A stretch of DNA of 64,000 nucleotides from JAHIJO01 sp964486075 (lineage in GTDB: Bacteria; Verrucomicrobiota; Kiritimatiellia; JAAZAB01), in the NCBI GenBank assembly GCA_964486075.1, contig CAZALU010000003.1:1-64000 (forward strand), in the 5' to 3' direction. Positions 35,578 to 43,856 of this stretch are shown here, piece by piece. How positions within the stretch are numbered: position 1 is the first letter of the stretch; each line of letters begins with the position of its first letter. A program made the position numbers and the translations under genes. The notes beneath the pieces are model-generated. The model saw only the letters and a list, made by a program, of their open reading frames with translations. It ran no database searches and was not told the origin of the DNA.

Positions 35578-36362
35578 CGAACTCCTCCGGACCTGGCATC
35601 GGGAAACAATTTCTCCAGCAACTCCACGGCCACATCGTCAATATCGCCCACGAGCTTGTCCACCCGCTCCTGGTAATAGAAGTAAAGCGCCATGGACGGA
35701 ATGGCAATCGTGAGGCCGACGGCGGTCGCCACCAGCGCCTCGTAGATTCCCGCGGCCAGCACTTCCGTCCGGCCCAGAGCATCCGAGCTAACGGCCACGG
35801 TCATGAAGGAACGCATCAACCCGGTGACCGTGCCCAGCAGACCGAGGAGCGGAGCGATACTGGCGATGCTGGAAAGGACCTTGTTGTTACGTTGCATCCC
35901 GGTCACTTCCCTGGCTCCGGCATCTTCGATGGCCTTTTCCAGCTCAAGCACCGGACGGTCAATTTTCCTGAGTCCCGCCTTAACGATGCGTCCCATGGGA
36001 CTGGGACTGGCCTGGATTTCATCCAGCATTCGCCGGCGCAACGCGGGATCGCCCGAATCGGCTGCCGTTTGCATACAACGCATAATCTGGAGAGGGATCA
36101 CGCGGTTGCGGCGCAAGCTGACCATCCTTTCGATCCAGAATGCCACCACCAGGATACTGCACAAATACAGGGGATACATGACCGGACCGCCGCGTTGCAG
36201 GAGATCCAGCAGATTGCGTTCGCCAACATTCTGGACCAGCTGGTTTTCCGCAGGTGCGTTGGCCGGAGCCGGATTGGCCGCCGGATCCTGCGCCGCCGAG
36301 ATCGCGGTCAAGGCCAGCCCCATCGCCACCATGCCACTCCATATCAATATGCGCTTGCCCAT
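35574..36362 (-). CDS. exbB: ExbB/TolQ-family proton channel subunit (module A)
   Basis: 262 aa from the ATG at 36362, 6 nt after AAGGAG (an ATG two codons earlier abuts that site). N-terminal cleavable-like leader (IWSGMVAMGLALTAISA), then channel helices at PVMYPLYLCSILVVAFWIERM, IASIAPLLGLLGTVTGLM and ALVATAVGLTIAIPSMALYFYY. The LLGLLGTVTGLM signature is intact. It is 16 nt from the upstream TPR gene. Confidence 0.93.
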   Translation of the reverse strand: MGKRILIWSGMVAMGLALTAISAAQDPAANPAPANAPAENQLVQNVGERNLLDLLQRGGPVMYPLYLCSILVVAFWIERMVSLRRNRVIPLQIMRCMQTAADSGDPALRRRMLDEIQASPSPMGRIVKAGLRKIDRPVLELEKAIEDAGAREVTGMQRNNKVLSSIASIAPLLGLLGTVTGLMRSFMTVAVSSDALGRTEVLAAGIYEALVATAVGLTIAIPSMALYFYYQERVDKLVGDIDDVAVELLEKLFPDARSGGVR

Positions 36363-36378
36363 GGTCATCTCCTTTTTT

Positions 36379-39300
36379 TCATTTCAGCCGTCCAGCCGCC
36401 AATTCGGCCCACTTGGTATCCTTGTATTTATTGGCGACTTCCCGAAAAATTTTAAGGGCTTCTTCCTTATTGCCGAGCGCCTCACTGCACTTGCCGTGTT
36501 CGAACATGGCCGCAGCGACCCATTCCCGGGCATCCGGATACAGCGCCTGAACCCGGAGATAGGCCAGCGCAGCGCCGTTAAAATCCTCGCGCGCCTGCAG
36601 CACCTGCCCCATATAAAACTGCGCTTGGGCGGCCACCTCGGAGCGTGTCAGAGCCGGCACCCGCCCGAAATTATCCAGAGCCGCGTCGTATTCCTTGAGA
36701 TCGTATTTCGCGCGACCGATAATAAAATAGGCCTGCGCCGCCGCCGGATTATTATTGTTCTTCGCCAGCCAGGCATTGAGAATTTTGATGGCTTCCGCCG
36801 GCTGATTCAGGGCCAGCTCGGCTTCGCCCAGGCCGATATTGGCCTCCGCCAGGTATTTGAACCCGGCATACTTCGAGTTCCCGATCAGGTCTTTAAAACG
36901 CTGAATGGCCGGTTCAGGTTCCTCGCACCTGGCATACGCCTGGCCAGCCTGGAACAGCGCGTCCGGAACCAGCTCGCTGGCGCTGAAGTCCTGGCATAAT
37001 TTATCGAACTCGGCAGCCGCCTCCTTGTACTTGCCGGTCTGCCAGTAACACCAACCGATGCGATACAGGGACTTGTCGCCAAGCCGCTTGTCTTGCGCCA
37101 TGGCAAGGACCTTGGCATAAATAGCGCGGGCGGCATCCAGCCGTTTCGCGGTATCATCCGCCGATTCCGTCGCCGCCGGCGCCTTGTATTTCGCCTCCGC
37201 GAGGTAGAACAGGGCATCCACCGCCAGCGGATCGTCCGGGAACTTATCGGCCAGGGCGCGAAACGCAGCCTGCGATTTATCCTCCTGCCCGGCTTCCCGC
37301 CAGGACCAGCCCAGTTCGTAAAACATCCGGGGCTGATCTTTATCCCGGCCGTAATCGTCTATAACCGCCTGGAAAGTTGTGGCGGCTTCTGCCCATTTCT
37401 TCTGTTCCTCCAGGCAGGTGCCGGCCATCACCAGGGCCGCCCGCGCCAGCTCGTGTTTGGGAGTCGCCGCCAGCAGGGCGCGAAAGACCGGCTCCGCCTC
37501 CGCCCATTTAGACAGCTTCACCAGACTGAGCCCTTGGCGGTAGAGAGCCTGGGGCGTTAGTTCGGGGTTATTGAACTTCTCAAGCACCTGTCCGAAGCTC
37601 TCGGCTGCGGCCGCCCATTGGCGCTGGTCATACTGGCACATGCCAATGCCGAACATGGCATAGGGGCTTAAGTCATCCGCAGTCCGGCGCTCCGCCACCT
37701 TGCGGTAATTATCGATGGCCTTGGCATACTGTTTGAGATCGTAGCAGCATTCGGCGAGCTGGTACTGGGCCTGGGGCAGAAGATCACTCTTGGGATGCTC
37801 GCGCAGCAAGCGCTCAAAAGCTTCCTGCGCGGCCTTGGGCTGCTCCTGCTTCGACTGGGCCACGGCCAGCTTGAGCAGGGCATCGTCCCCAAAACGTGCG
37901 CTGTCGCCGGACTTAAGATAGGTTTGGAAAGATTCTATCGCTTCCGGATATTTTTTCAATTCGAACAGGCATACGCCCTTCAGGTAACAAGCTTCGCCGG
38001 CGACCGTCTTGCCGGCCGCCACGGCATCCACCTTGGCCAGTTCTTCCAGTCCTTTCTGGTAACGCTTGGCATAGCGTTGAATCCAGGCCAGGCGGAAATG
38101 TGCGCGCGCGGCCAGGTCCGGCGGAATGTCTTTGCATTCCAGGAACGCTGCATACTGGCTGGCCGCCCGCTCGTATTCCTTCTGCAGAAAACGGTTTTCG
38201 GAACTGAGAAACAAGGCCTGCGTTGCCAAATCGTCGCGCTTATAACTCTTAAGGAACTCCGTGCAAACCTCGTCTGAGGCCGCATATTTTTCAGCGCGGT
38301 GCAAGGCCACGGCCGCCGAATAGAGAGCCCGCGGGGCTTGCTCGGACTGACGGCTGTTCCGCGCATATGCGCGAAAAGCCTGGGCCGCGGCTTCATGCTT
38401 CTTCTGGGCCAGAGCGGCATCCGCCAGCCCCAACTGCATGTCGCCGAGCAGCGCGGATTTGGGGAAGGACTGCATGGCCTCTGTAAATTTCTGTTCCGCA
38501 TCGGCATGCCGGCCCGACTTCAGCAGGCACATGCCGCTCCAATATTCGGCCTCGTCGGCCAGTTCTTTTTTCGCGTCCGCCAGAGGCTTAAGCCGCGCCA
38601 GCACGCCATTGTAGTCGGCGGCATCGAAGAGCAGCGTGCCCGAATAAAGGCGGGCTTTCGGAGCCCGTTCAGCAGCGGGGAAGCGCTCGGCCATTTCAGC
38701 AAAAACCGCTGAGGCGTCCTTGAGTTCGCCCGCCTTGTGCAGGGCCAAGCCACGCTCGAAAGCAGCCACCTCGGCGAAATCGCTTTTGCCTTGGGCCACG
38801 GATTTATATGCGGCGGCAGCTTCCTTAAAGGCGTTTTCACGGTAGAGGGCCTGGGCCAGGCGGAAACTCGATTCCTCCTGCAGCTTGCTGTTCGGGTACT
38901 GGTCCAGAAAGGCCTGGAAAGATTTCCGGGCGGCAGCAAAGTTATCCTGATTGAACTGCGCCAGGGCCAGGTAGAAAGCACTGCGTTCGATAATGTCCAG
39001 GAACGCGGCGCCGGCCTTGATGCCCGCCTTATCCAGCTTGGCCAGCATTTCCACCGTGGCCGGCGCTTTGGCGGCCGGCTTGCCAGGAATCGAGTATTTA
39101 TCCAGGAACTTCTGGAGCAGTGGTTCGGCATCCTTAGCCTGGCCCAGACTGATGAGACAGGCACCCTGACGAGCCAAGGCCCAGTCCGCCAGGTAATGAT
39201 CCGGGAAGTTGGCACCAATTTCCGCAAAAAGCTTCTGGGCCGCGTCAAAACTGCCCAAGCCGATACGGGTCTGGCCAAGTTGAAACAACAGTTCCGGCAT

Positions 39301-39615
39301 TTGGTTAAATTTGGGATTTTTGTCGCGCACCGCCTCATACTGCTCGGCCGCATCCTTGAAGTTATCCTGGTTGAACAGCGTCTGTGCCAGGCCAAAGCGC
39401 GCGTCGGGCGCCTTCTCGTGATCGGAATGGTTTTTTAGAAAATTCTGGTATGATTCCACGGCCATCTCGTACTTACCGTCGTTGTAAAGCCAGGCCGCAA
39501 AGTTGTAATCGTCAATCGCCTTGGTATCCTCCGCGGCCGGCAGCCGCAATGGAAGCATGCTTAACATTAGAGCGCCTGCCAAAATAATCGCCTTCGCCAA
39601 ACTTTGAAATTTCAT
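36379..39615 (-). CDS. Large exported TPR-repeat protein (1078 aa)
   Basis: Signal peptide about 1-27 (AIILAGALMLSMLPLRLPAA). Roughly 25 TPR-like units follow at about 36-residue spacing, for example YNDGKYEMAVESYQNFLKNH, DNFKDAAEQYEAVRDKN, KKYPEAIESFQTYLKSGD, KQYAKAIDNYRKVAE, RQWAAAAESFGQVLEKF and EYDAALDNFGRVP. GGGAGG precedes the ATG. It is the counterpart in module A of the 944-aa protein in module B. Comparable to YbgF/CpoB of Tol-Pal in location and fold, but far longer. Confidence 0.82.
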   Translation of the reverse strand: MKFQSLAKAIILAGALMLSMLPLRLPAAEDTKAIDDYNFAAWLYNDGKYEMAVESYQNFLKNHSDHEKAPDARFGLAQTLFNQDNFKDAAEQYEAVRDKNPKFNQMPELLFQLGQTRIGLGSFDAAQKLFAEIGANFPDHYLADWALARQGACLISLGQAKDAEPLLQKFLDKYSIPGKPAAKAPATVEMLAKLDKAGIKAGAAFLDIIERSAFYLALAQFNQDNFAAARKSFQAFLDQYPNSKLQEESSFRLAQALYRENAFKEAAAAYKSVAQGKSDFAEVAAFERGLALHKAGELKDASAVFAEMAERFPAAERAPKARLYSGTLLFDAADYNGVLARLKPLADAKKELADEAEYWSGMCLLKSGRHADAEQKFTEAMQSFPKSALLGDMQLGLADAALAQKKHEAAAQAFRAYARNSRQSEQAPRALYSAAVALHRAEKYAASDEVCTEFLKSYKRDDLATQALFLSSENRFLQKEYERAASQYAAFLECKDIPPDLAARAHFRLAWIQRYAKRYQKGLEELAKVDAVAAGKTVAGEACYLKGVCLFELKKYPEAIESFQTYLKSGDSARFGDDALLKLAVAQSKQEQPKAAQEAFERLLREHPKSDLLPQAQYQLAECCYDLKQYAKAIDNYRKVAERRTADDLSPYAMFGIGMCQYDQRQWAAAAESFGQVLEKFNNPELTPQALYRQGLSLVKLSKWAEAEPVFRALLAATPKHELARAALVMAGTCLEEQKKWAEAATTFQAVIDDYGRDKDQPRMFYELGWSWREAGQEDKSQAAFRALADKFPDDPLAVDALFYLAEAKYKAPAATESADDTAKRLDAARAIYAKVLAMAQDKRLGDKSLYRIGWCYWQTGKYKEAAAEFDKLCQDFSASELVPDALFQAGQAYARCEEPEPAIQRFKDLIGNSKYAGFKYLAEANIGLGEAELALNQPAEAIKILNAWLAKNNNNPAAAQAYFIIGRAKYDLKEYDAALDNFGRVPALTRSEVAAQAQFYMGQVLQAREDFNGAALAYLRVQALYPDAREWVAAAMFEHGKCSEALGNKEEALKIFREVANKYKDTKWAELAAGRLK

Positions 39616-39869
39616 CGTTGCATAACCTCCCTGAAAATAGCAGGACTAAGACCTGCGCCACGTTATATATTTTGTCGGCAGAGCCGGATGTTCCGCCAAA
39701 AAAGAATCAGACAAAGGCTGCAGCCCGCCTATGGGTTTGTTTGCAATCCATTTCTGCCATAGGCGGATCTGCCTTTAGCATGAACATCCAGCCTCGCTGC
39801 GAGGCGGGTAGACTTGCTCCTGTGTGCCTTGTAACATTCCGCAAGCTAAAATTGTCCGCTGCGAGCGCG
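39616..39869. other. Gap between Pal-like and TPR genes with hairpin
   Basis: 254 nt with no gene. CCGCCTATGG (39725-39734) and its exact inverted copy CCATAGGCGG (39757-39766) form a 10-bp stem with a 22-nt loop. Possibly an attenuator between the abundant lipoprotein and the rest of the set. Confidence 0.45.
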
Positions 39870-40586
39870 TTATGAGCCTGGCTCTGCCGCAGCATCCGGC
39901 GCGGGCGTTGCATCCGGCGCGGGCGTTGCGTCCGGCGCGGACGTTGCGTCCGGCGCGGGCGTTGCGTCCGGCGCGGGCGTTGCATCCGGCGCGGGCGTTG
40001 CATCCGACTTGTCAACGCCCTGGCTGATGTACACCTCGACTCGCCTGTTGCGGGCGCTGCCACTGATCGGATCGTTCGGTTCGAGCGGACGATCAAACCC
40101 GAAGCCGGCAGTCGTCAGGCGCTTGGCGGCGATGTGGGACTTGGTTTTAAGGTAATCAGCCACGGCCGCCGCGCGGCGCCGGGACAGCTGAAGGTTGTGG
40201 GCGGGCACGGATGTTTTGCGCCGGTCGGCATGCCCCTCGATCCGGGCAGTCGCCTGCGGATCGCGCGTTAGCGCCTTGGCAATCTTTTCCAAGTCGGGAA
40301 AATAGGCGGGTTGGATGACGGCGCGGTCGGTCTCGAACTCGATTTGGAGGGTATAGAGCACCAGGTCTTCGGTCAGCGTCTGGGTGGTCAGATGTTCCCC
40401 GACCACCGACGGTGCGATCTCGGACGGTGCAAACAATGCCGGTTCGTCGTCCGCATAAGTCGCGCCGAGCAGATCAATTTCCGCCGCCGGCGGAATCTCC
40501 GGGATTTTTTCCGGGGGCTTCCGCTTGCATCCGGCAACGCCAACAACACACACCGCCAGCCCGATGTACAGCCATAATTTATTCAT
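39870..40586 (-). CDS. Pal/OmpA-like peptidoglycan-associated lipoprotein
   Basis: 238 aa. Lipoprotein signal peptide with GVAGC (Cys20). Residues about 80-195 form an OmpA-C domain: YTLQIEFETDRAVIQPAYFPDLEKIAKAL, ARIEGHADRR, LQLSRRRAAAVADYL, AGFGFDRPLEPND and ARNRRVEVYI. A C-terminal tail of (PAPDAT)n hexapeptides follows, encoded by 18-nt tandem repeats. The start is the ATG after GGAGAAAAAC; a TTG four codons upstream is unlikely. It should tether the outer membrane to peptidoglycan and is the Pal equivalent for the ExbB/D modules downstream. Confidence 0.88.
   Translation of the reverse strand: MNKLWLYIGLAVCVVGVAGCKRKPPEKIPEIPPAAEIDLLGATYADDEPALFAPSEIAPSVVGEHLTTQTLTEDLVLYTLQIEFETDRAVIQPAYFPDLEKIAKALTRDPQATARIEGHADRRKTSVPAHNLQLSRRRAAAVADYLKTKSHIAAKRLTTAGFGFDRPLEPNDPISGSARNRRVEVYISQGVDKSDATPAPDATPAPDATPAPDATSAPDATPAPDATPAPDAAAEPGS
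39892..40008 (-). repeat. 18-nt tandem repeat array in the Pal-like gene
   Basis: Six full units of GCATCCGGCGCGGGCGTT (with A/G changes at the third base and one GAC variant) plus a half unit. It encodes the Pro-Ala-Pro-Asp-Ala-Thr tail; unit number is likely to vary between strains. Confidence 0.95.
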
Positions 40587-40837
40587 GTTTTTCTCCAATC
40601 TTTAACGCCAAGCTGAGACAGCAAACCTATGACTTCGCATTTTTAACCGTACCACGGAAAGTTTTGGTGAAATTAAACACGAAAAATAATCATAAAGCAA
40701 ACATAATAAATAATTGAGGAAGGGGAAGCAGAAGGCGGTAGTAAAAATCGAAGTTTTGAGAGTTTTCATTCTGCGGGTTAATTGCATTGCCGATTGGCTG
40801 CGTGTATGACATGCCGCTGATATGAACGGAGGTCTTA

Positions 40838-40952
40838 GTGTTCAAGAAAGCCGTTTTTCCCGGAAAATATATTCAGGGCGTCGGAGCTCTGAGCGAACTG
40901 CCCGCCCTGATGAGGCTGTTTGGCAGGCAGGCGCTGATCCTGGCCGCGCAGA
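40838..40952 (+). pseudogene. 5' remnant of a glycerol dehydrogenase (gldA-like) gene
   Basis: A CGGAGGT ribosome site (40828-40834) and GTG start lead into FKKAVFPGKYIQGVGALSEL and then LFGRQALILA, the standard N-terminus of GldA-type iron-dependent alcohol dehydrogenases (first strand and helix of the NAD domain). Similarity stops after about 38 codons where hairpin repeats begin; the remaining ~320 residues are absent. Confidence 0.75.
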
Positions 40953-41281
40953 CTGGGCGCGGGGTGCGGAGCCGACCCCACCGTGGTCGGCTACAGTTGG
41001 AACTGCCCGCTGTCAGGCCTTGCTTAATGTATAGGGACTTTTTGACTGCGGCGGATCAGCCTGCAGCGGACAATCTTTGTAGGAGGGGCGCCGTGCGCCG
41101 CGACCGGTATGGCCGATCCGTCGCCGCGCTTAGCGCGCCTCCCACCCTGAACTATGAACAGTCGCCGCTTCTACTCGATTCCCACCGCAGGCGGATCCGT
41201 CGCTGGCGGAAAGACGTAGAGTGAAGAAAAAGCTACCCCCGTTGCAGGAGCCTAATTCAATGCTAAGGAATTTCAAAGTGT

Positions 41282-41343
41282 TGTAGCCGCGACCGATGGT
41301 CGCGGTCCTCGGATTAGGACCGCCATCATCGATGTCGGCTACA
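41282..41343. repeat. Nested hairpin repeat bounded by TGTAGCCG/CGGCTACA
   Basis: Outer arms TGTAGCCG (41282-41289) and CGGCTACA (41336-41343) enclose CCGCGACC-GAT-GGTCGCGG (41287-41305). Similar bounded structures occur at 12093-12115 and 56966-57045. Confidence 0.75.
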
Positions 41344-41507
41344 GTAAAAATTGACCGGCAGTTGCCGGTCCTAATTGAACGTATAGGCATTTTCCGCCAG
41401 CCGGCGAATCTGCCTAAGGCATGACAGAACGGGACGAAAAGCGGCGAGGGCTCCGCTTTTACTCCATTAAGACGTCGATTGAAGAGACAGTTGCCCCGCC
41501 GCGGGGC

Positions 41508-42317
41508 CTAATTTAATTTTTCAGGCACTGTTGCGGGCTGTTTATGGTGTTCGGCTATGGGCACTTGTCCAAGCAGACGCAATAAACCGTCCAGGATGGT
41601 CATCGGATGCGGAGGACAGCCCGGCACAAAAAGATCCACCGGCACCAAGGCCTCCGCGCCATTCAGCGTTGCAGGATAGTCGCGGTATGGGCCGCCCGAT
41701 ATGGCGCAGGCGCCCACGGCAATCGCCAGCTTTGGATCGGGCACCGCATCCCAGGTTTTCTTCAAAGCCAACTCCATATTCCGCGTGACCGGCCCCGTGA
41801 TCAGCAGCCCATCGGCATGGCGGGGTGATGCCACAAACTTGATGCCAAACCGCGCCAAGTCGAAGACAACCGTGGTCAGCACATTGACATCAGCTTCGCA
41901 AGCATTACAGCCCCCGGCGCTGACTTGCCGCAATTTCAAAGATCGGCCAAACAGCCGGCGCATGGCCTGATCCAGGGCTCGGATCTTCGGTAACTCCTGC
42001 GCGCCATCCGTCTCCAACTCCTTGCGCGCACGAGCCGCCATCCGGTATGCGCGAGTGAAATTCAAGGCCGAGTGGGGACAAGCCCGGACGCATTCGCCAC
42101 AGAATAGGCAACGTCCAAGGTCCAGCCGCCAGCCAGCCTGACCCTGCGCAATAGCCTGCGTCGGGCAGACCTCCACGCAGACCTGGCAGCCCGCAACACA
42201 GCGAGCGGCATCCCGGAGCGGACAACCCTGGAAGCGATCCGGCATTTCAGGTTCCTGCCGCGGATAGGCCACGGTCCGATACTTCTGGTGAAAACGAGCT
42301 GTTAATATTGAAAACAT
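41508..42317 (-). CDS. Ehr/hydrogenase-4-like small subunit: ferredoxin domain fused to NuoB-like domain
   Basis: 269 aa. Residues 30-85 hold two [4Fe-4S] motifs, Cys40/44/47/51 and Cys70/73/76/80. Residues 125-245 match the NuoB/HycG small subunit, with proximal-cluster ligands Cys137 and Cys140 (AGGCNACE), Cys204 (VGACAISGG) and Cys234 (VPGCPPHP). In E. coli Hyf these are separate proteins (HyfH and HyfI), so this is a fusion. Last gene of the operon, 9 nt after the large subunit. It would pass electrons to the site in the large subunit, facing the cytoplasm. Confidence 0.9.
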   Translation of the reverse strand: MFSILTARFHQKYRTVAYPRQEPEMPDRFQGCPLRDAARCVAGCQVCVEVCPTQAIAQGQAGWRLDLGRCLFCGECVRACPHSALNFTRAYRMAARARKELETDGAQELPKIRALDQAMRRLFGRSLKLRQVSAGGCNACEADVNVLTTVVFDLARFGIKFVASPRHADGLLITGPVTRNMELALKKTWDAVPDPKLAIAVGACAISGGPYRDYPATLNGAEALVPVDLFVPGCPPHPMTILDGLLRLLGQVPIAEHHKQPATVPEKLN

Positions 42318-42326
42318 GTCAGTCTT

Positions 42327-43856
42327 TCACAAATCATGGCCGCAATAGGACAGATTGAAACTCTTATTGCACAGCGGAAAATCTGAGATCGGTTGTTGGC
42401 GCATGGCCAGGGCCAGCCCCATCCAGTTATGAAACGAAGGATCGATCACTTTATAGCTGCTGAAGCGACCCTTTTTATCCGTGATCGCCACATGCACGAT
42501 TTCCCCGCGCCAGCCCTCGACCAATGCTAGCGCCAGCGCCTCCGACTGCAAGGGACCCGCCAATGTGCGTATCGGGCCTTCTGGTAAAAAGGCCAGCTGG
42601 CCTTCAATGAATTCGAGCGAACGTTGAATTTCAAGCCAACGCACATAGGCGCGCGCGAAGACGTCGCCGGATGCCGCCATGGAGACGGGAATCTGGACAT
42701 AACAAAAAACACCACACGGAAATTCATAGCGCGCGTCCCGCTCCAGTCCGCAGGCCCGGGCCGCCGGTCCAACCAATCCCAAGTCTCGCGCAAGCTGCGC
42801 CGACAAAGCGCCCGTCTGCTCGAAACGGGCCATAACCGAGGGTGTGGTCCAGAGCAGTTCGATCGCGCTCCGCACATCCTGCCGGGCCCGCTCCAACCGC
42901 CGCCGTAATTCCTGCGCGCGCTCCTGCTCCAAGTCAAATGCCGTGCCGCCCGGACGGATTAAGCCGCGTCCAAACCGGTTGCCGCACCACAAAGCGCTCA
43001 TATTTAGAAAATCACCGCGAATGCGTCCACAATACGCGGCCGTGGGAAGAAACCCCACATCCCCGGCCATCGCCCCCAAATCTCCGCTATGATTCGCCAG
43101 ACGTTCCAATTCCAAAGCAATGCCCCGGAGCACCTGTCCCCGAGATGACGCCGGAGATCCCGCCAAGGCTTCCAGGCATTGGCAGTAAGCCGTGGCATGG
43201 CCGACGGAAGTATCTCCCGCAAGAGTTTCCATGACAAACGGAGTCCGCTTATCCGGTCCTGAAACCAACGTTCGCTCCACACCGCGATGCTGGTATCCCA
43301 GGGCTATCTCCAAATGAAAGACATGTTCTCCGTGGCACTGAAAACGGAAATGCCCCGGCTCGATGATGCCGGCATGCACCGGCCCCACCGCCACTTCATG
43401 GATTTCCTCGCCAGTCATATGAAAAAACTCGGTAACTCCGGGCTCGGGAAAGGATCCTGCCGGGGCCGTGCTCGTCACGCCGACTTGCGTGCTGGAAAAT
43501 GGTGCTTGGCAACGCACCGGTTTCAGCCACGGATGACCGACCGGCAAGATGCCCCACTGCTCAGCCAATTCACGCTCAAACCCTTGCGCTTGGGGACAGT
43601 TCGGCGTCAACGCCGGATATGATGTCCCGGGCCGCATGCAGAGCACGGCCGGCGTGCCCAGCCCGGGTTTGGCCAGGACGGCCATAACCTGTGTGACGCC
43701 ATCCGGTCCCGGCCAGCCAAATAAAGCCACAATCCGCGCGCCCGAGACGACAGCATCCAAAATTGTTTTGCGCCAGGCCGGCACATCCAATAACGGCAAC
43801 TGATCCAAAGCCAGCGCTGTGCCCGGATTAATAAAACGCATTGTTGAAGGCATCAT
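42327..43856 (-). CDS. Ehr/hydrogenase-4-like large subunit (NuoC-NuoD fusion) lacking [NiFe] ligands
   Basis: 509 aa. A NuoC-like part (GFERELAEQWGILPVGHPWLKP, about 92-113) is fused to a NuoD/HycE-like part (EVAVGPVHAGIIEPGHFRF, LGYQHRGVER). At the L1 site, where hydrogenases have CGxC, it has ETLAGDTSVGH (210-220); at the C-terminus, in place of DPCxxC, it has SDFPLCNKSFNLSYCGHDL with single Cys496 and Cys505. So the Ni-Fe centre cannot form as in hydrogenases. This places it with energy-converting-hydrogenase-related (Ehr) complexes. ATGA overlap with the upstream antiporter-like gene. Confidence 0.88.
   Translation of the reverse strand: MMPSTMRFINPGTALALDQLPLLDVPAWRKTILDAVVSGARIVALFGWPGPDGVTQVMAVLAKPGLGTPAVLCMRPGTSYPALTPNCPQAQGFERELAEQWGILPVGHPWLKPVRCQAPFSSTQVGVTSTAPAGSFPEPGVTEFFHMTGEEIHEVAVGPVHAGIIEPGHFRFQCHGEHVFHLEIALGYQHRGVERTLVSGPDKRTPFVMETLAGDTSVGHATAYCQCLEALAGSPASSRGQVLRGIALELERLANHSGDLGAMAGDVGFLPTAAYCGRIRGDFLNMSALWCGNRFGRGLIRPGGTAFDLEQERAQELRRRLERARQDVRSAIELLWTTPSVMARFEQTGALSAQLARDLGLVGPAARACGLERDARYEFPCGVFCYVQIPVSMAASGDVFARAYVRWLEIQRSLEFIEGQLAFLPEGPIRTLAGPLQSEALALALVEGWRGEIVHVAITDKKGRFSSYKVIDPSFHNWMGLALAMRQQPISDFPLCNKSFNLSYCGHDL

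Larger units (their letters stand above)
40587..41507. other. ~920-nt repeat-rich gap with gene debris
   Basis: No intact gene. It contains the promoter region of the Pal-like gene (right-to-left), a gldA 5' remnant (40838-40952) and several hairpins: AGCCGACC/GGTCGGCT (40970-40992), the nested element 41282-41343, and GACCGGCA/TGCCGGTC (41353-41370). Other open frames here are GC-skewed shadows. Confidence 0.6.

Noticed and set aside
39892..40008. The 18-nt tandem repeats were considered as a CRISPR array.
   Set aside because: Units are contiguous with no spacers and encode a periodic peptide tail in frame.
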